Numbered from the stretch's first letter, positions 1 to 10,400 are shown. The stretch is DNA of 64,000 nt from Erwinia_E haradaeae_A (GCF_900698965.1 NZ_LR217725.1:806001-870000); one strand, 5' to 3'. Numbers and translations are program-made. The notes: generated by a model not told the origin, from the sequence alone.

Positions 1-2105
1 TTTCAACTTATATTGAGAAAGTTCATTGTTTATAACGCTGTTCATGATTCGCCATAATTTCATACCCAGAAAGACATCATGGTCATACTAAAACATATGA
101 ATCGTTTATACGAAAAAATCATAATTTCGTATGTATAACAAATCGATGTAATCGATCTTGAAAGTTTTTAGAGATCCCTTTTCTGAGACAATATCTACAT
201 TGTAGCATTGCATAAATGTCTACATTGTATCATTGCATAATTGTATAATTGTATATTATTACATAGTAATAATAATTCTAACTATCACTTATCACTTATC
301 ACTTATCACTATATAACTTATCACTATATAACTAATAACTTATAACTGATCATATAGTTATACAGTGATTCAATAGTTGTACAGTTATTCAACCTCACTA
401 GTATTATGAACGAACTTCTATATCATTACTTTTAACTAAATTGAATATCATCTATAACAAAAAGTACTAGTTACGCCTTGTGTAGTATACCAACGATTTT
501 TATATCTAATTATTAAATTATATACCAGTATTTCTCTGTATCTCCTATATTCTGTATCTCTGATATTTTAACGCCTCTCGCTAATCTGAAACCGTTATAA
601 TTTTAAAAACACAAGATACGCATAATACATACAGGATATACAATTTTATCTTTATGATGATGGATGACACATCCCAGACTGTTATATCTCTTATAATCGA
701 GATAGCAAAAGATATATAGAAATAGATCTATAATGATAGTGACCTAATATCAGTTATTCCATGAATAAATATACCTAATAAGCCCAGAATCTTCATTTAT
801 AATCGCACCACTATAATCGCACAACTGCTCGAATCGTGTAACTACATAGTATAGTCATAGTTTTGTAAAATGATTATTATCTAAAAATGCTATAAGTATT
901 CTATACGTGATATTCTATAACTTATAAGCGTATCTGCTGAAATAACCATGGTGTGTAATGTTATGCGTTATATAGATGATAATATACTTTATATACTGTT
1001 ATTTTATGTAAGATGTTAAATCTTACTTATTTTATAGATAAGTATCTATTGACCTGTTTGATAAACATTGAGCATGAATTGCGAAGTACATTGTATAGAT
1101 TTACAGATCTATACTTTAGGTTAATTCTAGATATAGAATCTAATTTTTAATTGGTAATCAAAATAGAAATCTTTTGTAATTCATTGTGATTACTCAAAAA
1201 CACCCTACGATAACTAACTTAACTTAAATATATACGCTATAGGTTCAATACTAAATGTTATACTCAGGACCGTAATATGCTTTTAACATTAAAGACTTAT
1301 TTTGGCAATCAGCACAAATACATTTAACTCACATCGCAATCATTAGTCAAGATTCATTATAGCTTTTTCTTGTATTGCTTAAAGTCATCAGAAAATATTA
1401 GATTCTTGTACGAAGAGTATCAGTACACTTCTTAGTGTACACTACGTATCGGTGTTTTTATGAAATTAAATATAGGTTAAGAAAATTTCCTGCATTAGCA
1501 ATATAATATAAGTGGTTTTATGAACCTAATATGAACCTAAAAGACGGTCGTATCATCAGAATAACTATATATTTTTAATATAAAATAGATATTTCTAGTT
1601 GTGATGTACGTTTCTCTTCTCAATGCGGTATGTTTAAAAAATCAATATACTTTACTGATGAAATCTTCACTAAAAAAACTCGTTTCAATATTATTGTTAC
1701 AATATATTGTAATATATTCATTAACGAATTTCATCAAGAGCGGTATATGTTACTGTAACATGCTATATTAAATTGCTCGTTTAATATTATTATTATCATA
1801 ACTATCATCTGATGTTCATAATATATCTAAAATTTAATCAGACTAGATGTAGACTAGAGTTAGTTATTAATCAGGCTATAATCAAGCAAAATTTCAAATA
1901 ATAATATATTTTGCACTTACTGAGCAATACACGACTGATTGTGTCCTCGATACCTGTAAAATCACTATGATATTAGTCATGATCAAAGCATTGATACACA
2001 AGCATGTCGTAATACATTTTAATGGTTTTTGCATATACTCTTAAAAATAAACATAGAATATTGTTTATAACCACTTATTAGTAATCTATAAAAGCGGAAT
2101 AATTA
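1..2105. other. Intergenic desert with short tandem repeats
   Basis: I see no gene in this AT-rich stretch. It holds short tandem duplications: a near-repeat of about 27 nt around 190-235, four copies of TATCACT at 283-310, and two copies of a 15-mer at 304-318 and 319-333. All frames are broken by frequent stops. It is probably the residue of lost genes, but I could not match any part of it to a protein. Confidence 0.6.
283..333. repeat. Tandem repeats, 7-nt and 15-nt units
   Basis: Four head-to-tail copies of TATCACT occupy 283-310. The last copy also begins a 15-nt unit that occurs twice, at 304-318 and 319-333. The copies are identical, so the duplications look recent and slippage-generated. 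No function is apparent. Confidence 0.85.
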
Positions 2106-2134
2106 GTGACAAATACCTATAAACTTGTCATACT
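2106..2134 (+). promoter_or_regulatory. Sigma-70-type promoter of rnpB
   Basis: A -35 box GTGACA (2106-2111, five of six consensus bases) and a -10 box CATACT (2129-2134) are separated by 17 bp. The first base of mature RNase P RNA, at 2142, lies seven bases past the -10 box, where transcription should start. Spacing and start agree, so this is a solid promoter prediction. Confidence 0.65.
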
Positions 2135-2141
2135 GCTCCCC

Positions 2142-2521
2142 GAAGCTGACTAAGCAGTCGCCGCCTGAGTAACCTGTGTTCATAAGCATGGTACATTCAG
2201 GGGGAGGAAAGTCCGGGCTCCATAGGGTACGGGTGCCAGGTAATACCTGGGGGGCGTAAGTCAACGACTAGTGCAACAGAAAATAAACCGCCGATAACCT
2301 AATTAATTAGGTTAGGTAAGGGTGAAATGGTGCGGTAAGAGCGCACCACGCAGCTGGTAACAGAAAGTGGTATGGTAAACTCCACCCTGGAGAAAGGCCA
2401 AATAGGAGCTCATTAGGTGCGACCCGCACAGAGCTCGGGTGGGCTGCTTGAGCGAGTAAGTGATTACTAGCCTAGATGAATGACTGTTCACGACAGAACC
2501 CGGCTTATCGGTCAGCTTCCT
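2142..2521 (+). ncRNA. rnpB: RNase P RNA (M1 RNA, bacterial class A)
   Basis: This is the catalytic RNA of ribonuclease P, which removes 5' leaders from pre-tRNAs. The 5' end GAAGCTGAC and the 3' segment GGCTTATCGGTCAGC form the P1/P2 termini of the class A fold. Universally conserved blocks are present, including GAGGAAAGTCCGGGCTCCA near 2204 and ACAGAACCCGGCTTATCGGTC near the end; the GGTAAACTCCACC segment also matches E. coli M1 RNA. Length (about 380 nt) equals that of E. coli. The P3 and P12 stems differ in sequence but look pairable. Protein frames crossing it are chance openings. A weak hairpin followed by a T-rich stretch near 2540-2570 may terminate the transcript. Confidence 0.97.
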
Positions 2522-3549
2522 GATTGAATACAGATCTACTCTCTTCAGGTCTACTTTCTTTTCATAAATATACATAATATAAAAGAAAAGAAAATACATA
2601 TGAGTAAAAATGATCGTATAACTACAACATCACGACCAGTACTCGTTGACGATCAGTATAGATTTAAAACTATCATAATCCACTATCATATTAATATAGT
2701 GTCATTAGTGTAGTGGATAAACATCCATGAGCTTTAATTGTTAAAATTTTTATGTTTTTCAAATTCAAGAAATTGATCATTTTTTGGAGAGCATCCTAAT
2801 AAACCTGTAAAACATTACAATCAGCGCATGCAAAGGCATGAAAAATAAAATTCAATGAAGTAATGAAGGCAATAATGAAGGCAATGAAGTAGGAAATGAA
2901 GTAAATGCAAGTAGGAAATGAAGTAAATGAAGTACATGAAGCAAGAGCAGCATAAAGAAGTAAAAGAAGTAAAAATAGACATTGAGTCTAGACATTTACG
3001 TATTATTACTTAGTGCGTATTGTTTAGTGAGTGTTCTTCTAAATAGTGAGTATTGTTCTAAATACGGCAAAAAATACTTTTAATTATTAGGACAGCGTAT
3101 GTACTCCATAACTAAAAAACCAAAAAACTACACTTAAATCTTATATTCTTATCTCACAGAGATAATACCAGTATTAGATTTTAATTCATGTAATGAATAC
3201 TACGATACTATTTTAATTCCATAACCTGTATATACAGTATCATGATCTCAACTCAAAATAAAGTAAAGCATTGCGTCTTAATACTGTTAGGGACGGAAGA
3301 TGTAAACATAGGCACAGTCTTTTAATTGCCAACGTGTCCATGTTATTCCTATGTAACATGTAAGATCCTAAGAATGATAACTGAAACATTCAGTGTAATT
3401 ATCATTCTATTCCAGTAATTAAATTAACCGTAACACCAAAATTACGCAGTAAATTTTAGATCAATAGTCAGTCTATTGGAGTCTATTTGTATTATATCGG
3501 TATCTGATATACTATAGAATTATCTGATATATTTTTAATTGAGGCCAGA
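2522..3549. other. Intergenic desert with a purine-rich repeat tract
   Basis: No gene is recognisable between rnpB and fabV. The notable contents are the A/G-rich tract at 2853-2975 and a 10-bp inverted repeat (3371-3380 with 3399-3408) enclosing 18 nt, about 140 bp before fabV. The inverted repeat could be a transcript structure, but no regulator site is recognisable. Confidence 0.5.
2853..2975 (+). repeat. Degenerate tandem repeat tract, AATGAAGTA-like units
   Basis: About 120 bp consist of variants of AATGAAGTA and AAAGAAGTA on the plus strand. A 22-nt unit containing GTAGGAAATGAAGTAAATG occurs twice in tandem between about 2889 and 2935. The plus strand is almost free of C, so the tract is strongly strand-asymmetric. 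It looks like a microsatellite-type expansion in neutral DNA; no coding frame is maintained. Confidence 0.75.
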
Positions 3550-4749
3550 ATGATTATTCAACCACGTATTCGGGGATTTATATGTGTTACAGCCCACCCT
3601 GAAGGTTGCAAGTCTAATGTAGAGCAACAAGTAAAATATGTCCTTTCTAGAGAAAAGATAAAATCTGGATCTAAACGAGCATTAATTATTGGTGCTTCAA
3701 CGGGATATGGATTAGCAGCTCGAATCTCTTCCGCTTTTGCTTGCTCAGCAAGCACAATAGGGGTCTTTTTAGAGCGCCAAGGTACACAAAATAAACCAGG
3801 AAGCGCTGGTTGGTATAACACTTCTGCTTTTGAAGAATTAGCAAATAAAGAGGGTTTATACTCAAAAAATATCAATGGTGATGCATATTCAGATCTTATT
3901 AAAAAGAAAACTATTGAGCTCATCAAAAAAGATTTAGGACAGGTAGATCTAGTAGTGTACAGCCTAGCTAGTTCGCGTTGCACACACCCAAAAACTGGTA
4001 AAGTTTATTACTCCACGCTCAAACCGATAGGTAAAACATTAAGAACACGAGGGTTAAACACTGACACAGAAACTATTGTTGACATTTCGTTAGATCCTGC
4101 ATCACAGAAAGAAATTGATAGCACCATAGTTGTTATGGGTGGAGAAAATTGGCAAATGTGGATTAATGCACTACTAGAAGAAGGTGCACTAGCAAAAGGC
4201 GCTAAAACTGTCGCATTTACTTATTTAGGTGAACAAATCACACACGATATCTACTGGAATGGATCAATCGGTGAAGCTAAAAAGGATCTCGATCGATACA
4301 GCATAAAAATTCGTGAGAAACTGGTAGCACATGGTAACGGTGATGCGCGCGTCGCAGTACTCAGGGCAGTAGTAACTCAAGCCAGTTCTGCCATTCCAGT
4401 AATGCCTCTTTATTTATCTCTACTCTTCAGATTAGCTAAGGAAGAAGGTACACATGAAGGTTGTATCGAACAGATATATGGATTATATAAAGATAGTTTA
4501 TATAATAATGCACCTATTCTAGACACCATGGGACGCTTACGAGCAGATTACGCAGAGATACATCCTGATATTCAGGAAAAAATTATTAAACTCTGGTTTG
4601 CGGTGAACAATCAAAACCTGCACACTATAACTGACCTAGTTGGATATAAAAATGAATTTATGCGCCTCTTTGGCTTTAATTGCAAAAACATAAATTATCA
4701 AGAAATTGTTAATCCAGTTGTAAACATTAAACATCTTATTCAGATGTAG
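3550..4749 (+). CDS. fabV: trans-2-enoyl-ACP reductase, NADH-dependent (FabV type)
   Basis: FabV reduces trans-2-enoyl-ACP, the last step of each fatty-acid elongation cycle, in the cytoplasm. The 399-residue product has the usual FabV length. It shows the N-terminal block ICVTAHPEGC, a Rossmann glycine motif (IGASTGYGLA, about residues 47-56) and the family's Tyr-X8-Lys active site at Tyr235 and Lys244, the positions described for Yersinia FabV. E. coli uses the unrelated-length FabI instead, so FabV here points to an ancestor carrying FabV, as Yersinia and Pseudomonas do. The gene stands alone between two deserts. The ATG is preceded by a weak GAGG. It presumably serves the fabH-fabD-fabG-acpP genes further along. 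Confidence 0.95.
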   Translation: MIIQPRIRGFICVTAHPEGCKSNVEQQVKYVLSREKIKSGSKRALIIGASTGYGLAARISSAFACSASTIGVFLERQGTQNKPGSAGWYNTSAFEELANKEGLYSKNINGDAYSDLIKKKTIELIKKDLGQVDLVVYSLASSRCTHPKTGKVYYSTLKPIGKTLRTRGLNTDTETIVDISLDPASQKEIDSTIVVMGGENWQMWINALLEEGALAKGAKTVAFTYLGEQITHDIYWNGSIGEAKKDLDRYSIKIREKLVAHGNGDARVAVLRAVVTQASSAIPVMPLYLSLLFRLAKEEGTHEGCIEQIYGLYKDSLYNNAPILDTMGRLRADYAEIHPDIQEKIIKLWFAVNNQNLHTITDLVGYKNEFMRLFGFNCKNINYQEIVNPVVNIKHLIQM

Positions 4750-5204
4750 TTGACTAGACAAATAAAAGAGTTACAATTACTACAAGATTATTAAGTATCT
4801 AGATTGGCTGGTAGAATTGATGATATTATAGTAAACAATTGGATGTCATAAATTAGATATCATCAAGGCATTTGAATACTCTATCTTCTCGTTAAAAATG
4901 TGATTTTCACTGCTTATTTTAGGCAGTATAAATTTTTTAAAATTACTAATTGAAGCTATTTGAGATTATGCTATGACGAGGGATTCTACGCAATCCAAAA
5001 CTATAACGCACTAATAAGTGTTATTATTCTTCTTATCCTGTGATAACAGGATCATGCAGTACGCTTTTACAAGATTATTTCATAATTTTATGCACATTAA
5101 TCATCGCTAAAATTAATTGTCAATTTCCTAGAATTGATGATGCATCGCTCACTAGCGTACATAAAGCTCTTACGCTATTCTTTTTGCATTAACTAGAGCA
5201 TTAC
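4750..5204. other. Intergenic spacer fabV-ndk
   Basis: Nothing is recognisable here. A 7-bp inverted repeat (ATCCTGT, loop GATA) lies near 5036-5053 without a T-run. Confidence 0.5.
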
Positions 5205-5642
5205 ATGACTATTGAACGTACTTTATCGATCGTAAAACCACATGCAGTAGCAAAAAACATTATTGGTGAAATTTTTTATCGATTAGAACGTGCTAAGCTT
5301 ATCATTATTGGTAGTAAAATGATAAGATTAACTCCACTACAAGCTAGAAAGTTTTATGCAGAGCACCAAGGTAAAATGTTCTTTCAGGATCTTATTCAAT
5401 GCATGACTTTAGGCCCATCTATGGTTTCTGTTCTTGAAGGAGAAAACGCGATTTATTCTTACCGTGAGCTAATGGGTGCAACAAACCCAATGCATGCTCT
5501 TTCTGGTACTATACGAGCAGATTATGCAGATAGCCTAACCGAGAATGTGATCCACGGTTCTGATTCCTCTGAATCTGCAGAACGAGAGATCGATTTTTTC
5601 TTTAATTTGAACGAGATCTTTCCACGAGCATTTCGCTCATGA
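5205..5642 (+). CDS. ndk: Nucleoside diphosphate kinase
   Basis: Ndk transfers the gamma-phosphate of ATP to NDPs through a phosphohistidine, balancing the NTP and dNTP pools. The 145-residue protein has the family length. The active-site block NVIHGSDSSESAEREI places the catalytic His at 117, and the N-terminal ERTLSIVKPHAV block is typical. In E. coli ndk lies next to rlmN, rodZ, ispG and hisS, the order seen here, so position supports identity. The spacer to rlmN (about 570 bp) is much longer than in E. coli. Confidence 0.97.
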   Translation: MTIERTLSIVKPHAVAKNIIGEIFYRLERAKLIIIGSKMIRLTPLQARKFYAEHQGKMFFQDLIQCMTLGPSMVSVLEGENAIYSYRELMGATNPMHALSGTIRADYADSLTENVIHGSDSSESAEREIDFFFNLNEIFPRAFRS

Positions 5643-6214
5643 CATGGTCATGGTAAAAGTAAAAGTCTTTGTAATCTTGCAATGCAAAACCGTGCTGCCA
5701 TATACTACTCCTAAAAATTATCTCTAAAACATGAGGTGTAATTTCTTGAGCGTAACGCATTATAACACATGTTATAATGCGTAGATTAGTTCTATTGAAC
5801 TTTTTGGCTAACTCATATTAACTAAAGCTTTTTGGTACGCTCTAACATAATCTTCTATCCAAAATTTTTTTCTTAGAGCAATACAAAGCTAAGGTACTAG
5901 AATTTTTCCAGATAACTACCGATAATGTAAATGTATCGCGTATCTCTTAAGTTCTAAGATCAAACCAAACTGTTTCTAGATTATTGTGCTGTCTTCGCTA
6001 TTCTATAAAATATTACAACACTGGAACCAAGCTATACTAGAAAGATAGTTAAAATCATGCATCAACCAATCTTAGGTTATTTTAAAATCTCATATAACCC
6101 TGGATCAATAATCAATAAGAATCTCCATAATAGCGGAAGAGCTTATCAATGATGTATTCTGCTGTCTCATGTGGTCCGAGAGCCAACTGGTTAATATAAG
6201 GTCAAATACTATTT
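5643..6214. other. Intergenic spacer ndk-rlmN
   Basis: No gene is visible. It contains the 12-bp perfect hairpin listed separately at 5755-5782, about 110 bp after ndk. Confidence 0.5.
5755..5782. repeat. Perfect 12-bp inverted repeat, 4-nt loop
   Basis: Arms 5755-5766 and 5771-5782 are exact reverse complements around the loop ACAT. No T-run follows on either strand, so a canonical intrinsic terminator is unlikely, though a 3'-end-stabilising hairpin for ndk mRNA is possible. The same ACAT loop closes the larger hairpin at 13102-13143. Confidence 0.8.
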
Positions 6215-7342
6215 ATGCAGGCGTTAATGGTCAATCCATTATCTAGATCACCCACACAACTAACACAAAAAAATAAAAGAATAAATCTATTGGATTTAAA
6301 TCGTCAGCAGATGCGTCAATTTTTTGTTAGTCTCAGTGCACCACCATTTTATACTGAACAAGTTATGAGATGGATGTATCGATACTACTGTTCTGATTTT
6401 TCTCAAATGACAGATATTAAAAAATTATTTCGCACTAAACTACAAACTATCGCTGAAATCCGTGCACCCGAGATAGTAAAAGAGCAAAAATCATCGGATG
6501 GTACGATAAAGTGGGCTATGCAGGTCGATCATCAGAACATTGAAACAGTATATATTCCTGAAAAAGATCGCGCCACACTATGTATATCTTCACAAGTTGG
6601 ATGCACACTAGCATGCACATTCTGCGCAACAGCACAGCAAGGCTTTAACCGAAACTTACTAGTATCTGAAATTATTGGTCAAGTATGGCGCGCAGCACAA
6701 AGACTCAGTGTTACTACCAGTACTAATCAGCGTCCATTTACTAATGTAGTTATGATGGGTATGGGGGAACCGCTTCTAAATCTTACTAATGTAATATCAG
6801 CAATTGAACTGATGTTAGATGATTTTGGTTTCTGTTTGTCTAAAAGACGGGTGACTATCTCAACTTCAGGCATAACCCCAGCAATAGACAAACTGTGTCA
6901 TAAATTGGATGTTGCGCTAGCAGTTTCTTTGCACGCAGCAGATAATAAACTCCGCGATCAAATTATGCCCATTAATAAAGAATATAATATTGAGAATTTA
7001 CTTATATCGGTACAACGTTATATTAGTCAATCTAAAGCTAACCAAGGGAGGGTAACTATTGAATATGTCATGCTAAATCAAATCAATGACAGAATAGATC
7101 ATGCGCACAAATTGGCCAACCTTCTTAAAGATATTCCATGTAAAATTAATTTAATTCCCTGGAATCCTTTTTCCGGCTCATCCTATAATCGCAGTTCAAA
7201 TAGCTGCATTGATCGTTTTTCTAAGGTTTTAATGGCATATGGCTTTACTACTATTGTTCGTAAAACGCGCGGTGAAGACATTAATGCAGCCTGTGGGCAA
7301 TTAACTGGAAATGTTTTTAACCGCACTAAACGTATCTTATAA
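6215..7342 (+). CDS. rlmN: 23S rRNA A2503 / tRNA A37 C2-methyltransferase (radical SAM)
   Basis: RlmN methylates C2 of A2503 in 23S rRNA and of A37 in a subset of tRNAs, using radical SAM chemistry and a methylated cysteine. The CTLACTFC motif supplies the [4Fe-4S] ligands Cys130, Cys134 and Cys137. The two catalytic cysteines appear as Cys360 (NAACGQL near the C-terminus) and Cys123 in the CISSQVGC segment. Its 375 residues compare with 384 in E. coli. The block NLLDLNRQQMRQFF near residue 24 matches E. coli closely. The start could also be the in-frame ATG at 6227. It follows ndk and precedes rodZ as in E. coli. Confidence 0.96.
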   Translation: MQALMVNPLSRSPTQLTQKNKRINLLDLNRQQMRQFFVSLSAPPFYTEQVMRWMYRYYCSDFSQMTDIKKLFRTKLQTIAEIRAPEIVKEQKSSDGTIKWAMQVDHQNIETVYIPEKDRATLCISSQVGCTLACTFCATAQQGFNRNLLVSEIIGQVWRAAQRLSVTTSTNQRPFTNVVMMGMGEPLLNLTNVISAIELMLDDFGFCLSKRRVTISTSGITPAIDKLCHKLDVALAVSLHAADNKLRDQIMPINKEYNIENLLISVQRYISQSKANQGRVTIEYVMLNQINDRIDHAHKLANLLKDIPCKINLIPWNPFSGSSYNRSSNSCIDRFSKVLMAYGFTTIVRKTRGEDINAACGQLTGNVFNRTKRIL

Positions 7343-8221
7343 AATAGTATAAAATTTTATAACATTATATGATCAACACTAATATTGATCTTTTAAAACA
7401 AAGACTTACCTTACGGTAAGCTTAGAAGATATCGATATATCTCTCTAGTATTGCTAAGAAAATAGGCCTAAAGTGAGGCCTAAAGTGAAAATTTGATATG
7501 TAGATGCTACTTTAGCGAGTCATTTTTAAAAAGGCGGTAGCTCAAAGACTGTAGAAGGATATTCAGATGCAATTCAGCACTATATTAGAGAGACAAGACA
7601 GGTAAAAACAAGTATGCTTGTTCAATCTAAATTATTCCTGTTTCAACCCAGTGTGAAGATTTTCTCCGATAGTGTTATGTGGCAATAAGATAAATAGTAA
7701 AATTATCTATAGGACAGCGTCACCATTACTATTACATAGAACGTATATCACCCTAACTTGAGCATAAACTCAGTGCATACTAGAATAGACGAGCAGTTAT
7801 CAAAAGAAAAAGCTTAAAAAAGACTTAGTGGCACCTTATTCTGTAGACAGAAAATATAATTTTTCTGACATAGTCAGTGACTGTGCAAACACCTCACAAG
7901 ATAAGTCACCAGCGCAGCACCTACTTCTAACAATATGTAGATACTTGTAAACGCTAGAGCATATCTGTGACATAAAGGATAAAATATATGATACTACAAG
8001 GTATAGTATATAGTCTCATACAAATAATATATGCTCACTCTAACCGGAGGAGCCCAGTCAATCTAAAAAGAAGCACAGAACATCCTTTATTACTTACTCG
8101 TGAGATCTATAGTAATGCCTATCATCTGTTTTTGTAAAAAAATAACACATCGCATGTTCTGCGTGATGCGTAAACTAACGAAATTTTTTCATTATCAATA
8201 TAATAGCAGCATTTTTCGCGC
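7343..8221. other. Intergenic desert rlmN-rodZ
   Basis: No gene or remnant is recognisable in about 880 bp. A short hairpin (CTTACC, loop TTAC, GGTAAG) lies about 60 bp after rlmN, and the 12-mer AGGCCTAAAGTG is directly repeated near 7465-7490. Confidence 0.5.
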
Positions 8222-8698
8222 ATGAATACTGACAACACTCAAAATATATACAAAGTTACTTCAGCAGGGGAACGCCTACGTAGTGCCCGTGAAAACCTAG
8301 GTTTTACGCAACAATATGTTGCTAAACGTCTTTGCTTAAAAATATCTGTAATTCGAGATATTGAAGATGATAACGTACCTGCCTCGCTAGCATTAACTTT
8401 TCTTCGGGGTTATATTAGATCATATGCTCGCCTGGTTCGAATCCCTGGAGAAGAGCTAATATCTATAATAGATCAGAGGCCTGCAATAAAAGAATTGCAC
8501 GTTTCAATAATGAAAAGTTACTCTTTAGATAAGCATAAGAAGCAAAGAGAGAGGTTATTAATAATATGTATATGGTTAGCGGTATTCTGTTTTTCAGTGA
8601 TAATTATTGTATGCTTCTGGCAAAACAACACCGCTACTCAAGATAATACCTCTTTCATAAATAGTCAGCACACAGAAAACTCAATGGATAATCATTAA
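8222..8698 (+). CDS. rodZ: Truncated RodZ: cytoplasmic HTH and membrane anchor only
   Basis: RodZ links MreB to the rod-shape peptidoglycan machinery. This product has 158 residues against roughly 330 in E. coli. It keeps the cytoplasmic helix-turn-helix domain (residues 14-85; blocks GERLRSARENLGFTQQ and FLRGYIRSYARLVRIP), a basic linker (residues 104-113) and one hydrophobic anchor (about 114-135). A stop then removes the periplasmic domain. The DNA after the stop still holds fragments similar to that domain (see 8906-9060), so this is a 3' truncation by decay. The anchor and HTH are intact, and in E. coli the MreB-binding part is the HTH, so the shortened protein may still work. No recognisable ribosome-binding site is strong here. 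Confidence 0.88.
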   Translation: MNTDNTQNIYKVTSAGERLRSARENLGFTQQYVAKRLCLKISVIRDIEDDNVPASLALTFLRGYIRSYARLVRIPGEELISIIDQRPAIKELHVSIMKSYSLDKHKKQRERLLIICIWLAVFCFSVIIIVCFWQNNTATQDNTSFINSQHTENSMDNH

Positions 8699-9275
8699 TT
8701 TTTAGAAACATACAGATTCATCTTGATTAGATTAACGTGACCACTAATTGTAATCTCTATTATAGGTATAGGTTCTACAAACCTTACTGTCTTTGAAAGA
8801 CATTAAAAACCTGACCTATATGTCATATAGCTCCATACTAAAAATTAAAAAATTCATAATTGGTTTTTTACATCCTGTATAACCAGTCTCTTTCTTTAAG
8901 TTTAGCTTATCAGCGGTGGTGATCGTTCTAAATCAGTGATAATACTGCTAGTAAATATGCCTCGATTTGTATCAGTGATAGATAAAATCAAACCACTCCC
9001 GATCAATATCTATTATAAATATATGAATATATATACTTACTACCTAACGATATATATAGCTATTAAAACGAATTTTAAAATTTTAGAATTTCAGTAAACC
9101 ATACTCTGTCTTTATTTAATTTTCAGCATCCGTCCATTAAAGACGCTAAACCTCTCTAGTCATTATTGGCATCGAAGTTATTAAGCAATATCAACTATAT
9201 GAGATAAGGTTTCTGTCTAATGGTGATCACATTAAAACAGATCTTTCTCAAGTGAGAAGTAACTACGGAGGAACC
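8699..9275. other. Intergenic stretch holding the decayed rodZ 3' half
   Basis: These 577 bp lie between the rodZ stop and ispG. The central part (8906-9060) carries the rodZ remnant listed separately. The rest is AT-rich with no open frame of note. A consensus ribosome-binding site for ispG, GGAGG, lies at 9268-9272. Confidence 0.5.
8906..9060 (+). pseudogene. rodZ: Remnant of the RodZ periplasmic domain
   Basis: Read in the frame of 8906, the sequence gives LISGGDRSKSVIILLVNMP. This lines up without gaps with LFSGMQRKDGNLNLTGQAP of the E. coli RodZ C-terminal domain as I remember it. The continuation LPINIYYKY resembles AAVQIQYQG of the same domain. Identity is low (about one third over the first 19 residues), but order, spacing and position downstream of the truncated rodZ all fit. 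The alignment is by eye, so the identification is moderate. Confidence 0.5.
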
Positions 9276-10400
9276 ATGTCTCATGTCCAACAAATTACAC
9301 GTCGTAAGTCAACACGTATTTATGTTGGCACAGTCCCTGTGGGTGACAATGCCCCCATTACTATTCAATCTATGACAAATACCTGTACAACGGATATTGC
9401 AGAAACTGTTAGTCAGATTAAAGCTCTAGAGCGTATCGGTGTCGATATTGTGAGAATCTCAGTACCTACCATAGAGTCTGCAGAGGCTATTCGTTCAATC
9501 AAAAAACAAGTCAATGTACCAATAGTAGCAGATATTCATTTTGACTATCGGATTGCTTTAAAAGTTGCTGAATATGGTGTAGATTGCCTTCGTATTAATC
9601 CAGGTAATATTGGCAATAAATCACGTATTCGTTCTGTTGTTGAATGCGCGCGATATCATGATATTCCTATCAGAATCGGAATAAACAGTGGGTCATTAGA
9701 AAAAGATCTACAACAAAAGTATAAAGAACCAACGCCGAAAGCATTATTAGACTCTGCTTTGCGTCAGATTGATTATTTAGATAAGTTAAACTTTAATACA
9801 TTTAAAGTTAGTGTAAAAGCATCTGATATTTTTATCGCTATGGAGTCATATCGTCTCTTAGCGCAACAAATTGAGCAACCGCTACATATAGGTATCACAG
9901 AGTCTGGTGGCGCACGGGCTGGAGCAGTAAAGTCAGCAATTGCTGTTGGATCGCTTTTATTAGAAGGTATTGGTGATACACTACGTATTTCTCTAGCAGC
10001 TAACCCGCTAGAGGAAGTTAAAGTTGGCTTTGATATCCTAAAGTCTTTACATATTCGATCACGAGGTATTAATTTTATTGCATGTCCAACTTGTTCACGC
10101 CAAGAATTTGACGTAATTAGCGTAGTAAATACCCTAGAAGAGCGCTTATCAGACATTTTAACACCAATGAATGTTGCTATTATAGGATGCATGGTGAATG
10201 GCCCTGGTGAAGCTAAACTGGCAGATATAGCAGTATCTGGTAGAAAAAAAAGCAGCAGTCTCTATGAGGATGGCATTCAATTACGTGAGCGTCTAGATAA
10301 TCAGATTATTATTGATCAACTTGAGGCATACATTCGACGTAAATCGTGTACAATCAGTGCTACCCGTCGAATTGATATAAAAACTATCATAAATCGCTAA
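9276..10400 (+). CDS. ispG: 4-hydroxy-3-methylbut-2-enyl diphosphate synthase
   Basis: IspG (GcpE) converts methylerythritol cyclodiphosphate to HMBPP, the penultimate step of the MEP isoprenoid pathway, with a [4Fe-4S] cluster. I chose the ATG at 9276 because GGAGG sits just upstream and the N-terminus then matches the family; an in-frame extension to 9252 is unlikely. The 374-residue product carries the cluster ligands Cys270 and Cys273 (ACPTC), Cys305 (IGCMVNGPGEA) and Glu312, the E. coli positions. It precedes hisS as in E. coli. The SUF system encoded in this window is the likely source of its cluster. Confidence 0.97.
   Translation: MSHVQQITRRKSTRIYVGTVPVGDNAPITIQSMTNTCTTDIAETVSQIKALERIGVDIVRISVPTIESAEAIRSIKKQVNVPIVADIHFDYRIALKVAEYGVDCLRINPGNIGNKSRIRSVVECARYHDIPIRIGINSGSLEKDLQQKYKEPTPKALLDSALRQIDYLDKLNFNTFKVSVKASDIFIAMESYRLLAQQIEQPLHIGITESGGARAGAVKSAIAVGSLLLEGIGDTLRISLAANPLEEVKVGFDILKSLHIRSRGINFIACPTCSRQEFDVISVVNTLEERLSDILTPMNVAIIGCMVNGPGEAKLADIAVSGRKKSSSLYEDGIQLRERLDNQIIIDQLEAYIRRKSCTISATRRIDIKTIINR

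Noticed and set aside
283..333. Possible CRISPR-like array
   Set aside because: Units are 7-15 nt, tandem without unique spacers, and no cas gene is nearby.
8430..8460. GGTTCGAATCCC resembling a tRNA T-arm
   Set aside because: It lies inside the rodZ HTH coding region, which is conserved as protein, and no acceptor or anticodon arms surround it.
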